A DNA stretch of 6,405 bases from Melioribacteraceae bacterium (GTDB lineage Bacteria > Bacteroidota > Ignavibacteria > Ignavibacteriales > Melioribacteraceae): positions 1 to 6,405 of the forward strand of contig JALSTL010000210.1 of NCBI GenBank assembly GCA_026983755.1, written 5' to 3'. Of the stretch, positions 1 to 5,588 are shown piece by piece. The first letter of the stretch is position 1. The number at the start of each line of letters is the position of its first letter. The position numbers and the translations under genes are program-made. The notes under the pieces are model-generated. The model was not told the DNA's origin, did not search any database, and saw only the letters and a program-made list of their open reading frames with translations.

Positions 1-150
1 GTTAATTTTTATTTATCGGGAATGCATTCTTATGCAACGGGTGATCCTGTTCCAATTCCAATGTGGATTTATTATGCCATAGCGTTTTTTATTTCGTTTG
101 CGATAGTTTCTTATACAAGATATTCGTCTTATAAAAAAAGTTCACATTAA
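1..150 (+). CDS. ccsA: Cytochrome c biogenesis protein CcsA (system II), C-terminal end only
   Basis: The gene enters from the left edge in frame 1 and stops at TAA 148-150, leaving 49 codons. The residues read V-N-F-Y-L-S-G-M-H-S-Y-A, then G-D-P-V-P-I-P, then one hydrophobic helix (about residues 21-37, MWIYYAIAFFISFAIVS) and a short basic tail ending in KKSSH. As I recall the family, the G-[LM]-H-S-Y-[AG] ending is typical of CcsA/ResC, the haem-handling and haem-ligating membrane protein of system II cytochrome c maturation. The extra GDPVPIP segment plus a terminal helix is seen in Bacteroidota members. CcsA acts in the inner membrane and attaches haem to CxxCH motifs of exported apocytochromes. 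In Bacteroidota it often sits beside nrfHA (nitrite ammonification), but that would lie outside this window. The gene converges with the chaperone gene at 183-740. Identification rests on a short fragment; another CcsA-like protein such as an NrfI-type fusion is possible. Confidence 0.75.
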   Translation, partial: VNFYLSGMHSYATGDPVPIPMWIYYAIAFFISFAIVSYTRYSSYKKSSH

Positions 151-157
151 AATATGC

Positions 158-176
158 AAAAAACCAAATTGGTTTT
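158..176 (-). terminator. Hairpin between convergent genes, likely terminator of the reductase operon
   Basis: The 32-base gap between the ccsA stop and the chaperone stop contains an inverted repeat with arms AAAACC (160-165) and GGTTTT (171-176) around AAATT. The symmetry extends inward by two A-T pairs. Read on the minus strand, the hairpin runs into six T residues (158-163 complement), which fits an intrinsic terminator for the four-gene operon. Read on the plus strand only four T residues follow, so it may terminate ccsA less well. The stem is short and AT-rich, so the call is moderate. Confidence 0.45.
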
Positions 177-182
177 GATAAA

Positions 183-740
183 CTACAAAATATTTGTTTT
201 TGGGGAAAAAGTATTTAGTAATACTTTTGCATATTGGAGATAGTAATTATTCTTAGTATTGTTTTGTAAAGTATAGGCAAAATCAAGAATCCAATTTAGA
301 ATATGATTGTTTAGAAAATAGGTAAAAGTCTGTTTTGCATCATTGGTATAATCGGATGTTTCTTTAACGGCACTTAAGAACGCAAGGAATTCAAACTCGG
401 TTGAAATATGATCTGCTAATGAAGGAATAACATCCATCTCCCAATCCGAATAAATTTTCCGAACAATTTCATTTGCTTTACCGAATAAAATTCCTTGAGT
501 AAAAAAAGATTCATAAGGTGGACAAGGGGTTTTTGGAAATCCGGAAATAAATAGACGTGTATATTCCGCCTGCTGTTCGGCTGATTTTTCTTTTTTTGCT
601 AAGTTAATAAGCGGATTAAAATAAATTATATTGTTATTTGCTATTTTTTTTAATTCCAAAAGTCCATTTAAAAATTTTTCATCAGGGTAAGCCATAGCCA
701 GACTTAGAAAACGGTACTCTACTGCAGAAATATCACTCAT
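183..740 (-). CDS. TorD/DmsD family chaperone for the molybdopterin enzyme
   Basis: This is a 185-residue, all-helical cytoplasmic protein of the usual TorD/DmsD length. Chaperones of this family bind the Tat signal peptide and the immature catalytic subunit of a molybdoenzyme, holding back export until the cofactor is loaded. Recognisable family features are EYTRLF (59-64) followed by a proline-rich PCPPYES (72-78), the central L-A-D-H-x-x-x-E-F-E-F-L-A-F-L block (108-122, matching the D-H-x-x-x-E-h-E-F-M pattern), and a C-terminal F-L-x-x-H-x-x-x-W segment (142-150). The ATG at 740 is six bases after the anchor gene's stop, so the two are probably translationally coupled; no strong Shine-Dalgarno sequence precedes it. 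It is the last gene of the operon. Its likely client is the Tat-signal-bearing subunit at 2303-5077, which is inference from context. The exact subfamily (TorD, DmsD, TtrD) cannot be set by eye. Confidence 0.85.
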   Translation of the reverse strand: MSDISAVEYRFLSLAMAYPDEKFLNGLLELKKIANNNIIYFNPLINLAKKEKSAEQQAEYTRLFISGFPKTPCPPYESFFTQGILFGKANEIVRKIYSDWEMDVIPSLADHISTEFEFLAFLSAVKETSDYTNDAKQTFTYFLNNHILNWILDFAYTLQNNTKNNYYLQYAKVLLNTFSPKTNIL

Positions 741-746
741 AAAAAC

Positions 747-1658
747 TTACCATGGAAATTGAAAAACGCCTACTTTCAGAACAAAATACCTTAATAAATA
801 ACCGCCGATTAAAACCAAAGTACTTGCGAAAATAATAATACCGCGGTTGTGCTTTTTACGTTTACTAAATATACTATAAGTTTCTATTCCCAAGGGAATA
901 AATAAACCGGCAATTAAAAAAAGAACCACGAAAACCCAAGAGCCGAACAATAAATTTGCCGAATATTTTGCTCCTGAAGGTAAAAAGAAAGCAAAATTAA
1001 AATATGCACCAAGTATTATTAATTCAATTATAATAAGAACCGCATCCAACCTTTCCAATCTGTTGGCAATATGCTTGGCTTCTTGAGTATTGGCAATAGC
1101 GGAAAGGAGTAGCAAATAAGCAGCTCCGGTAGAAAAAGCAGATACAACAAACAATAATGGCATTGCCGGTGTATTCCAAAATGAAATTCCGGGTGCTGCC
1201 GAAATTAATAAACCGGTATAAATAGCAACAAGAAAACCTGTTGATGCTCCGGCAACAGCTGCCGCACCATTTAATTTTTCTAAAAACAATAAAATCTTTT
1301 TAGGTACTAAATTTATTAGAGGTTTAAATATTTCCCATTCTTCCAATAATGGTATTATATAAAATGTTGCAATTGCAAAAAAACCGTTTATAAAAATAAC
1401 ACCCCAAAATATCCATGAAGAAGGATTTGTTAAAGCATAAAATGCTTTAAATGGCTGTAACATATCTGCCAATAAGAATATTGTTCCAAGCCCAAGAAAT
1501 ATCATAGAAGATAAAACTGCAATTGACAACATTTTTTTATTACAATTTTCAAAAAGATGTAAGATAGTTGCCAAAGCAAAAGTTGCTCCGCCTAATCCTC
1601 CAAGGAATAAATATACGGCTATTTTCCAATGCCAAACATGTTGTATTTCAAAACTCAT
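747..1658 (-). CDS. nrfD: NrfD/PsrC family quinone-reactive membrane anchor
   Basis: This 303-residue integral membrane protein has eight predicted helices at roughly 11-33, 45-66, 81-104, 130-155, 163-188, 204-226, 236-258 and 273-293, the normal count for compact NrfD/PsrC proteins. Family-like stretches are the N-terminal W-x-W-K-I-A-V-Y-L-F-L-G-G-L-G-G (9-24), D-x-x-Q-P-F (65-70), S-W-I-F-W-G (81-86), Y-T-G-L-L-I-S followed by P and F-W (147-161), S-A-F-S-T-G (173-178), and the closing G-G-Y-L-L-R-Y (285-291). NrfD proteins anchor the Fe-S and catalytic subunits and exchange electrons with menaquinone. The gene starts 23 bases after the Fe-S subunit stop, with an AAGGAT Shine-Dalgarno at good distance. 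Its position directly after a four-cluster ferredoxin supports a Psr/Phs/Ttr-type complex. The symbol denotes the protein family rather than a proven role in nitrite reduction. Confidence 0.9.
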   Translation of the reverse strand: MSFEIQHVWHWKIAVYLFLGGLGGATFALATILHLFENCNKKMLSIAVLSSMIFLGLGTIFLLADMLQPFKAFYALTNPSSWIFWGVIFINGFFAIATFYIIPLLEEWEIFKPLINLVPKKILLFLEKLNGAAAVAGASTGFLVAIYTGLLISAAPGISFWNTPAMPLLFVVSAFSTGAAYLLLLSAIANTQEAKHIANRLERLDAVLIIIELIILGAYFNFAFFLPSGAKYSANLLFGSWVFVVLFLIAGLFIPLGIETYSIFSKRKKHNRGIIIFASTLVLIGGYLLRYFVLKVGVFQFPW

Positions 1659-1666
1659 AATTAAAT

Positions 1667-1672
1667 ATCCTT
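1667..1672 (-). promoter_or_regulatory. Ribosome binding site of the NrfD-type gene
   Basis: AAGGAT on the minus strand ends eight bases before the ATG at 1658. It supports that start codon over internal alternatives. Confidence 0.6.
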
Positions 1673-1681
1673 ATGTCTTTA

Positions 1682-2284
1682 TCATTTTGTATTTATATAA
1701 AAAGTTCTTACATGTGTACCTAGTTCAGGTCGTAAAGATTTGGCTTTTTCAGAAGCTACTTTCTTATATACTTCACTCTCTTTATTTTCCAAATCTCCAA
1801 ATATTCTAGCTCCGGTAGGACATGTTTCCACACAAGCAGGTTCAAGACCTTCTTTAAGTCTGTGATCGCAATATGTACATTTATCAACATGCGGAACATT
1901 GTGGTAATTTTTATCAGGATGCAGAGTTTCGTTTTTCTCTATATCTTCACTTTCATAAGCATAACGTGCATCGTATGGGCAAGCAATAACACATGCAAAA
2001 CATCCAATGCATCTATCGTAGTTTACCTTAACAATACCGTCTTGGGTGATGTAAGTTGCTCCTGTGGGGCAAGCCGCCTCGCAAGGAGCGTTTTCGCAAT
2101 GCATACAAAGTCTTGGTAAAAATACCCTGTTCACATCAGGATATTTCCCTTCGGTTTTATCTTCAACGTGTGTTCTAAACTTATCGTCCCAAAAAGGAGT
2201 TTGGTTTTCCGTTGAACATGCAGCCATGCAAGCTTTACAACTTACACAAGCTTTTACATCTATTACCATTGAATATTTAGCCAT
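1682..2284 (-). CDS. Four-cluster [4Fe-4S] electron-transfer subunit (PsrB/PhsB/DmsB type)
   Basis: This 200-residue ferredoxin-like protein has 16 cysteines in four clusters: C13-C16-C19-C23, C60-C63-C68-C72, C92-C95-C98-C102 and C136-C139-C151-C155. The second, third and fourth motifs end in C-P, and two of these continue as C-P-T-G-A. This is the standard arrangement of the beta subunit of DMSO-reductase-family respiratory enzymes, which passes electrons between the membrane anchor and the molybdopterin subunit. It has no signal peptide of its own. As in relatives, it would be exported by piggybacking on the Tat signal of the large subunit. The start at 2284 has a strong AAGGAGA eight bases upstream and lies 18 bases after the large-subunit stop. 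All cluster ligands are intact, so the subunit looks functional. Confidence 0.93.
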   Translation of the reverse strand: MAKYSMVIDVKACVSCKACMAACSTENQTPFWDDKFRTHVEDKTEGKYPDVNRVFLPRLCMHCENAPCEAACPTGATYITQDGIVKVNYDRCIGCFACVIACPYDARYAYESEDIEKNETLHPDKNYHNVPHVDKCTYCDHRLKEGLEPACVETCPTGARIFGDLENKESEVYKKVASEKAKSLRPELGTHVRTFYINTK

Positions 2285-2292
2285 TCGTAAAA

Positions 2293-2299
2293 TCTCCTT
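2293..2299 (-). promoter_or_regulatory. Strong ribosome binding site of the Fe-S subunit gene
   Basis: AAGGAGA on the minus strand lies eight bases before the ATG at 2284. It is the clearest Shine-Dalgarno in the window and fixes the start of the ferredoxin gene. The large subunit, by contrast, has no visible Shine-Dalgarno. Confidence 0.7.
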
Positions 2300-2302
2300 C
2301 GA

Positions 2303-5077
2303 TTATTCTTTGTTAATTAATACGGTAAATGTTTGAGACATAAATGATGCGGCTAGCGGTTCTATTTTGTATGGTATTAAATCACTTAGCGGACTTCCTT
2401 TGCCGTATGCCGTTTTTAATTTGGGATTTTTACTCCCGAATGAAGAAGGTAAAAATACTGTGTCCGGTCTTATTCCTTCGGTAATATGAACATTCGCTTT
2501 TGTTTGCCTTTTGTAAGCACTGTTTTTAATAATAATTTTATCACCTTCGGATAGTTTTAATCTTTTTGCCCTTTCGGGATGCATCCATAAACCTGTGTAT
2601 TCGTTTTCTTTTGTTTTGGTAATAGCAGAAAGTAATTGATTGTTAGTATTTGTAGATGCATGTGATGCTACGGGTGTTTTTCCGTATGTAAAATAAAATT
2701 CATTTTCGTCTAACACTTTTTTATCATTTTCAATACCAGGTGGAAAATATTCTATTAATGGATTGAAAACCGGTTCTTTGTTTCCCATTTGGTTTAAGTT
2801 AAAAAGAAACGAACTATAAAATTCCAAACGTCCTGAAGTTGTTGGAGCAGGTATTTTCCAAGCAATTGCTTTTTCTTCCAGCATTTTTTCTTGTGTCTTT
2901 AATATTAAAACTCCTTTTTCATTAAGCTCTTTTATTACACTTCCTTTATTAGAAAATTTGGGATTGATTTCTTTTGCTTTTTCTTCCATAGTTTGAATGG
3001 AAACTTTTATGAAAGCTTTATTTATACTATTGCCGTTGTTTTCGGCTTTGAGAACTTCTTTTTTTAGTAATTCATAATTTAATTCCGCATATTCTGCTAC
3101 TGCGGCTAAATATTCATCAAAAAATCCTAAACGTTTTGCTAAATTAAAAAATATATCAACCGTATCGGCAGTATTATATAAAGGTTGTATTGTTTGAAAA
3201 CGTGTTGTAAAAGCCAAGTCGGGTGAAGGTCCTAACGGATACAATAAAGGTTCGTTCCTTTCAAGATAAGTATGATTCGGTAAAATTACATCGGCATAAG
3301 CTGTTGAATCTGCCGGTAATACATCAATAGCAACTACAAGGTTTACATTATCGGATGAAAATATTTTTTGCCATCTATCCGAAGGAAAATAATGTCTAAC
3401 AGGATTGGCAGCATTTAATATGAAAGCTTTAACATAATATGGGGCACCGTTATATTCCAAATTTCCGTTAACAGCTTCTAATAATCCGCTATCTGCCATA
3501 CTTGGTATGGCAGCACCTGGTTTTCCTTTTTTCTTTTGTTGTTCTGCCCATGCAAATGTAAAAGCAGGGTGTTTATGTTGCCACGCATTCGGATTTCCCG
3601 TTTGATTTATTAAGGCTTCGGCAAATTTAATGCCCGGTATTACGGCAACATTTTTTGGTTGTGGTTTGTTGTTTTTTTCATTGTACCAATAGTTTGCAGC
3701 ATTATATTTGTATTCGCCTCCCATTAGCCAACCGCCGGGTTTTTCAATACCGCCAATTAATGTTTGAATCATTGCTTGAACACGTCGTAAAGTAATTACA
3801 TTATCGTAACGTGCACCCATCCAGCCGGGATCAATAATTGCGGGTCTGGTTCTTCCGAAATCAATAGCTATTTCTTCAATTGTTTTAGCATCTATTCCTG
3901 TAATATCTTCCGCCCATTTACTACTGTATTGCTCAATTTGTTCCGTTAAAAATTCAAAAACGGTTTTTACTTTATGATTCTTCCATATCAATTTTTCGGG
4001 TACGGTGAGTGCCGGTATAATTAATTTGTTGTTAACTGACTTTTTGTTTGTATTTATAAAACCGGGCACGGCAACAATCTTTTTTGTAATGTTATCGAAT
4101 ATATAAAACTTTTTGATTTTACCTTTTTTATTTTCGTTTAATAATTTAATATTGCCTTGCTTGTCTTTGTAAGCTAAGAAAGGTGCATTTGTATATAATG
4201 AAACAAATTCTTTGTCGTACAAATTATTCTTTATAATTACATTCATCATTGAAAGAAAAAAAGCAAGATCGGTACCAGGTTTTATTGGCAACCATGTGTC
4301 TGCACGCGAGGCAAGTTCACTCATCCTCGGATCAAGTACAACAATATATGCACCGTTTTTAACAGCTTTGCCAAACCGTACTGCCCTGGCAACGGAAATT
4401 GCAGCTATGGATGCATTGTTTGCACTAAAAAGTAAATAACGTGCATTTTCAAAATCGGGTAATATTTCATCATGTACATTAAAATTACCGGTAACAAGAT
4501 CTGTTCCTAAATGCCCTGCAGTAACACAATGCTGAAGTGGTGAAGCAATAATATTCGGTATTTGATAAGCTGTAATAAACGGTAATGAAAAATGCATATA
4601 AGAAACACATGAAGTCCAACCGCCAACCATAGCAATTTCCCAAGGATTTACTTTCTTAAGTCGTTTGACAATATAATCATAAGCTTCGTCCCAAGTAGCT
4701 TTTCTGAACTTCCATTCACCGCGTTTACTTCCTTCTATTCTAATTAATGGTGTCTTCAATCTATCAGGATCGTATGTTTGTAACCAGCCTGATTGACCAC
4801 GTGCACAAATTTTACCTCTATTTAAAGGACTATTAGGATTGCCGTCTATTTTTGTTATTCGTTCCGTGTGTTTACTTGTTCTAACATTTATTTGAATATC
4901 GCAGAATGATGAACAAAAATTGCAAATGCTATAAAATTTAGTGTTCTTAAAAACTTCAGGTGTTGTTGAGGAAAAAAGATTGTTGGCGATAAAAGATGGT
5001 AATGGATTAAGTATTGATAAACCGCCTATAACACCGGTTGCTTTAATAAAATCTCTTCTGGAAATTTTTCTTTTCAT
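2303..5077 (-). CDS. Tat-exported molybdopterin oxidoreductase, catalytic subunit (polysulfide/thiosulfate/tetrathionate reductase type)
   Basis: This 924-residue DMSO-reductase-family enzyme opens with a twin-arginine signal, S-R-R-D-F-I-K at 6-12, followed by a hydrophobic stretch (about 13-32), so it should act in the periplasm. A [4Fe-4S] site follows, C52-x2-C55-x3-C59 and C91. The molybdopterin core includes Q-H-C-V-T-A-G-H, where C184 is the most likely molybdenum ligand; LDPR (248-251) and W-L-P-I-K-P-G-T-D (262-270) in the first dinucleotide-binding half; N-A-A-N-P (555-559); and Y-A-D-V-I-L-P-N-H-T-Y-L-E-R (594-607). The C-terminal MGD-binding domain runs from about 793 with H-A-S-T-N-T-N-N (806-813) and ends near 922. 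A segment at about 297-375 and a lysine/glutamate-rich one at about 670-740 make it longer than typical PsrA/PhsA (about 760) and nearer TtrA or SreA. It leads an operon with Fe-S subunit, anchor and chaperone. A cysteine ligand and the C-terminal motif favour sulfur-compound reduction; arsenate, selenate or sulfite chemistry cannot be excluded. Confidence 0.88.
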   Translation of the reverse strand: MKRKISRRDFIKATGVIGGLSILNPLPSFIANNLFSSTTPEVFKNTKFYSICNFCSSFCDIQINVRTSKHTERITKIDGNPNSPLNRGKICARGQSGWLQTYDPDRLKTPLIRIEGSKRGEWKFRKATWDEAYDYIVKRLKKVNPWEIAMVGGWTSCVSYMHFSLPFITAYQIPNIIASPLQHCVTAGHLGTDLVTGNFNVHDEILPDFENARYLLFSANNASIAAISVARAVRFGKAVKNGAYIVVLDPRMSELASRADTWLPIKPGTDLAFFLSMMNVIIKNNLYDKEFVSLYTNAPFLAYKDKQGNIKLLNENKKGKIKKFYIFDNITKKIVAVPGFINTNKKSVNNKLIIPALTVPEKLIWKNHKVKTVFEFLTEQIEQYSSKWAEDITGIDAKTIEEIAIDFGRTRPAIIDPGWMGARYDNVITLRRVQAMIQTLIGGIEKPGGWLMGGEYKYNAANYWYNEKNNKPQPKNVAVIPGIKFAEALINQTGNPNAWQHKHPAFTFAWAEQQKKKGKPGAAIPSMADSGLLEAVNGNLEYNGAPYYVKAFILNAANPVRHYFPSDRWQKIFSSDNVNLVVAIDVLPADSTAYADVILPNHTYLERNEPLLYPLGPSPDLAFTTRFQTIQPLYNTADTVDIFFNLAKRLGFFDEYLAAVAEYAELNYELLKKEVLKAENNGNSINKAFIKVSIQTMEEKAKEINPKFSNKGSVIKELNEKGVLILKTQEKMLEEKAIAWKIPAPTTSGRLEFYSSFLFNLNQMGNKEPVFNPLIEYFPPGIENDKKVLDENEFYFTYGKTPVASHASTNTNNQLLSAITKTKENEYTGLWMHPERAKRLKLSEGDKIIIKNSAYKRQTKANVHITEGIRPDTVFLPSSFGSKNPKLKTAYGKGSPLSDLIPYKIEPLAASFMSQTFTVLINKE

Positions 5078-5163
5078 ATTATTGCTTTGTATTTTTATAA
5101 ATGAAGTTTATATTTAAAATGTTTTATGCTTAAGAAAAAATATTTTTAAAAATAAATTTAGAG

Positions 5164-5180
5164 ATTCGGTATTCGGAATA
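5164..5180. promoter_or_regulatory. Candidate operator: TATTC-G-GAATA palindrome, copy 1
   Basis: A perfect 11-base palindrome TATTCGGAATA occupies 5170-5180 and is preceded by an extra ATTCGG (5164-5169), giving three half-sites in a row. It lies about 93 bases upstream of the large-subunit ATG. The identical 11-mer recurs at 5409-5419. No known regulator site is recognised; a role as operator is inference. Confidence 0.35.
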
Positions 5181-5253
5181 TTTTGAGAAATTATATATTA
5201 GCCCGCTTAAATGAAAGATTGTAAACGTTAAAATAAATTTTGTTTTTGTCTTC

Positions 5254-5261
5254 TATTCCGA
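5254..5261 (-). promoter_or_regulatory. Partial inverted copy of the TATTCGGAATA element
   Basis: TATTCCGA here is the exact reverse complement of the TCGGAATA half of the two full elements, and it lies between them. At eight bases it could be chance in AT-rich DNA. It is listed only because it shares the C-G core of the element. Confidence 0.2.
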
Positions 5262-5332
5262 CAATTGGAAACGTAGATTAACAAAAAATAACCTTTTTAT
5301 AAGGGACACATATATATAATTATGGTAATTTC

Positions 5333-5363
5333 GATATGATATCCTTAATTTAATAAAATTAAG
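5333..5363. repeat. Two abutting perfect dyads
   Basis: GATAT-G-ATATC (5333-5343) is followed with no gap by arms CTTAATTT (5344-5351) and AAATTAAG (5356-5363) around AATA. The second could form an eight-pair hairpin in RNA or serve as a protein site on DNA. Neither is followed by a T-tract on either strand, so an intrinsic terminator is unlikely. They sit near the middle of the divergent region. Confidence 0.4.
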
Positions 5364-5408
5364 AGAAGAACTCAAGTTTTCATTTGTTACAAAATTTTAA
5401 ATGTGTGA

Positions 5409-5426
5409 TATTCGGAATAATTATTC
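5409..5426. promoter_or_regulatory. Candidate operator: TATTC-G-GAATA palindrome, copy 2, with overlapping dyad
   Basis: The second exact copy of TATTCGGAATA (5409-5419) overlaps another perfect palindrome, GAATAATTATTC (5415-5426). Together they give three TATTC/GAATA half-sites in 18 bases. This lies about 163 bases before the NosZ-like ATG and upstream of the candidate promoter at 5479-5510, a position that would suit an activator. This is inference from repetition and symmetry only. Confidence 0.35.
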
Positions 5427-5478
5427 TTGTTAGCAATTATATAATTTTCTATATTTATAATACAGTTTGAAATGTTAA

Positions 5479-5510
5479 TTTGTTTTTATAACTTTAAAAA
5501 GATATCTGTG
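5479..5510 (+). promoter_or_regulatory. Possible Bacteroidota-type promoter of the NosZ-like gene
   Basis: TTTG (5479-5482), a 20-base spacer and TATCTGTG (5503-5510) resemble the Bacteroidota -33/-7 consensus TTTG / TAnnTTTG, with one mismatch in the -7 box. Transcription would start near 5516, leaving a leader of about 73 bases. A weaker alternative is TTTG at 5531 with TCAATTTA at 5552. Such short AT-rich motifs arise easily by chance. Confidence 0.3.
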
Positions 5511-5580
5511 TCTTACTTCTTAAATGAATGTTTGTAAAAATAGTATATAAATCAATTTATTTTTTTAACAAAACAGAACG

Positions 5581-5587
5581 AGGGAGG
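5581..5587 (+). promoter_or_regulatory. Purine-rich RBS-like sequence placed unusually close to the NosZ-like start
   Basis: AGGGAGG ends one base before the ATG at 5589, much closer than the normal five to nine bases. The next in-frame ATG (5613, Met9) is 25 bases away, too far for it. No in-frame start codon lies between the motif and 5571. The motif may be an imperfect Shine-Dalgarno, or start selection may not depend on one, as is common in Bacteroidota. Confidence 0.35.
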
Positions 5588-5588
5588 C

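Larger units (their letters stand above)
5078..5588. other. AT-rich divergent intergenic region without genes
   Basis: These 511 bases separate the minus-strand reductase operon from the plus-strand NosZ-like gene and must hold both promoters. I see no open frame of useful length, tRNA-like fold or CRISPR-type repeat. The region is markedly more AT-rich than the flanking genes. It carries several perfect short palindromes, some of which are listed separately, and a recurring TATTC/GAATA half-site. No convincing TTGAT-N4-ATCAA (FNR/DNR) box is visible. On the minus strand I could not find a clear Bacteroidota promoter for the reductase operon. Confidence 0.8.

Noticed and set aside
151..235. 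Perfect 11-base inverted repeat AATATGCAAAA (151-161) and TTTTGCATATT (225-235)
   Set aside because: The second arm lies in the chaperone coding sequence with a 63-base gap. In such AT-rich DNA a match of this size is not far from chance and no function is suggested.
1862..2336. Two overlapping plus-strand open frames (1862-2119 and 2064-2336)
   Set aside because: They lie antisense to the Fe-S subunit gene, whose four intact cysteine clusters leave no doubt about the coding strand. The frames have no ribosome site or recognisable domain.
4212..4439. Plus-strand open frame of 75 codons
   Set aside because: It is antisense within the molybdopterin subunit gene, in a well-conserved core region, and has no family resemblance.
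5141..5154. 14-base palindrome TATTTTTAAAAATA upstream of the large-subunit gene
   Set aside because: It is composed only of A and T and is expected at this base composition; no repeat or known site matches.
5383..5393. TTTGT-T-ACAAA dyad considered as a CRP/FNR-family site
   Set aside because: Spacing and bases do not fit TTGAT-N4-ATCAA or TGTGA-N6-TCACA, and only one copy is present.
5435..5446. 12-base palindrome AATTATATAATT
   Set aside because: Pure A/T symmetry in a very AT-rich stretch, not repeated elsewhere in the region.
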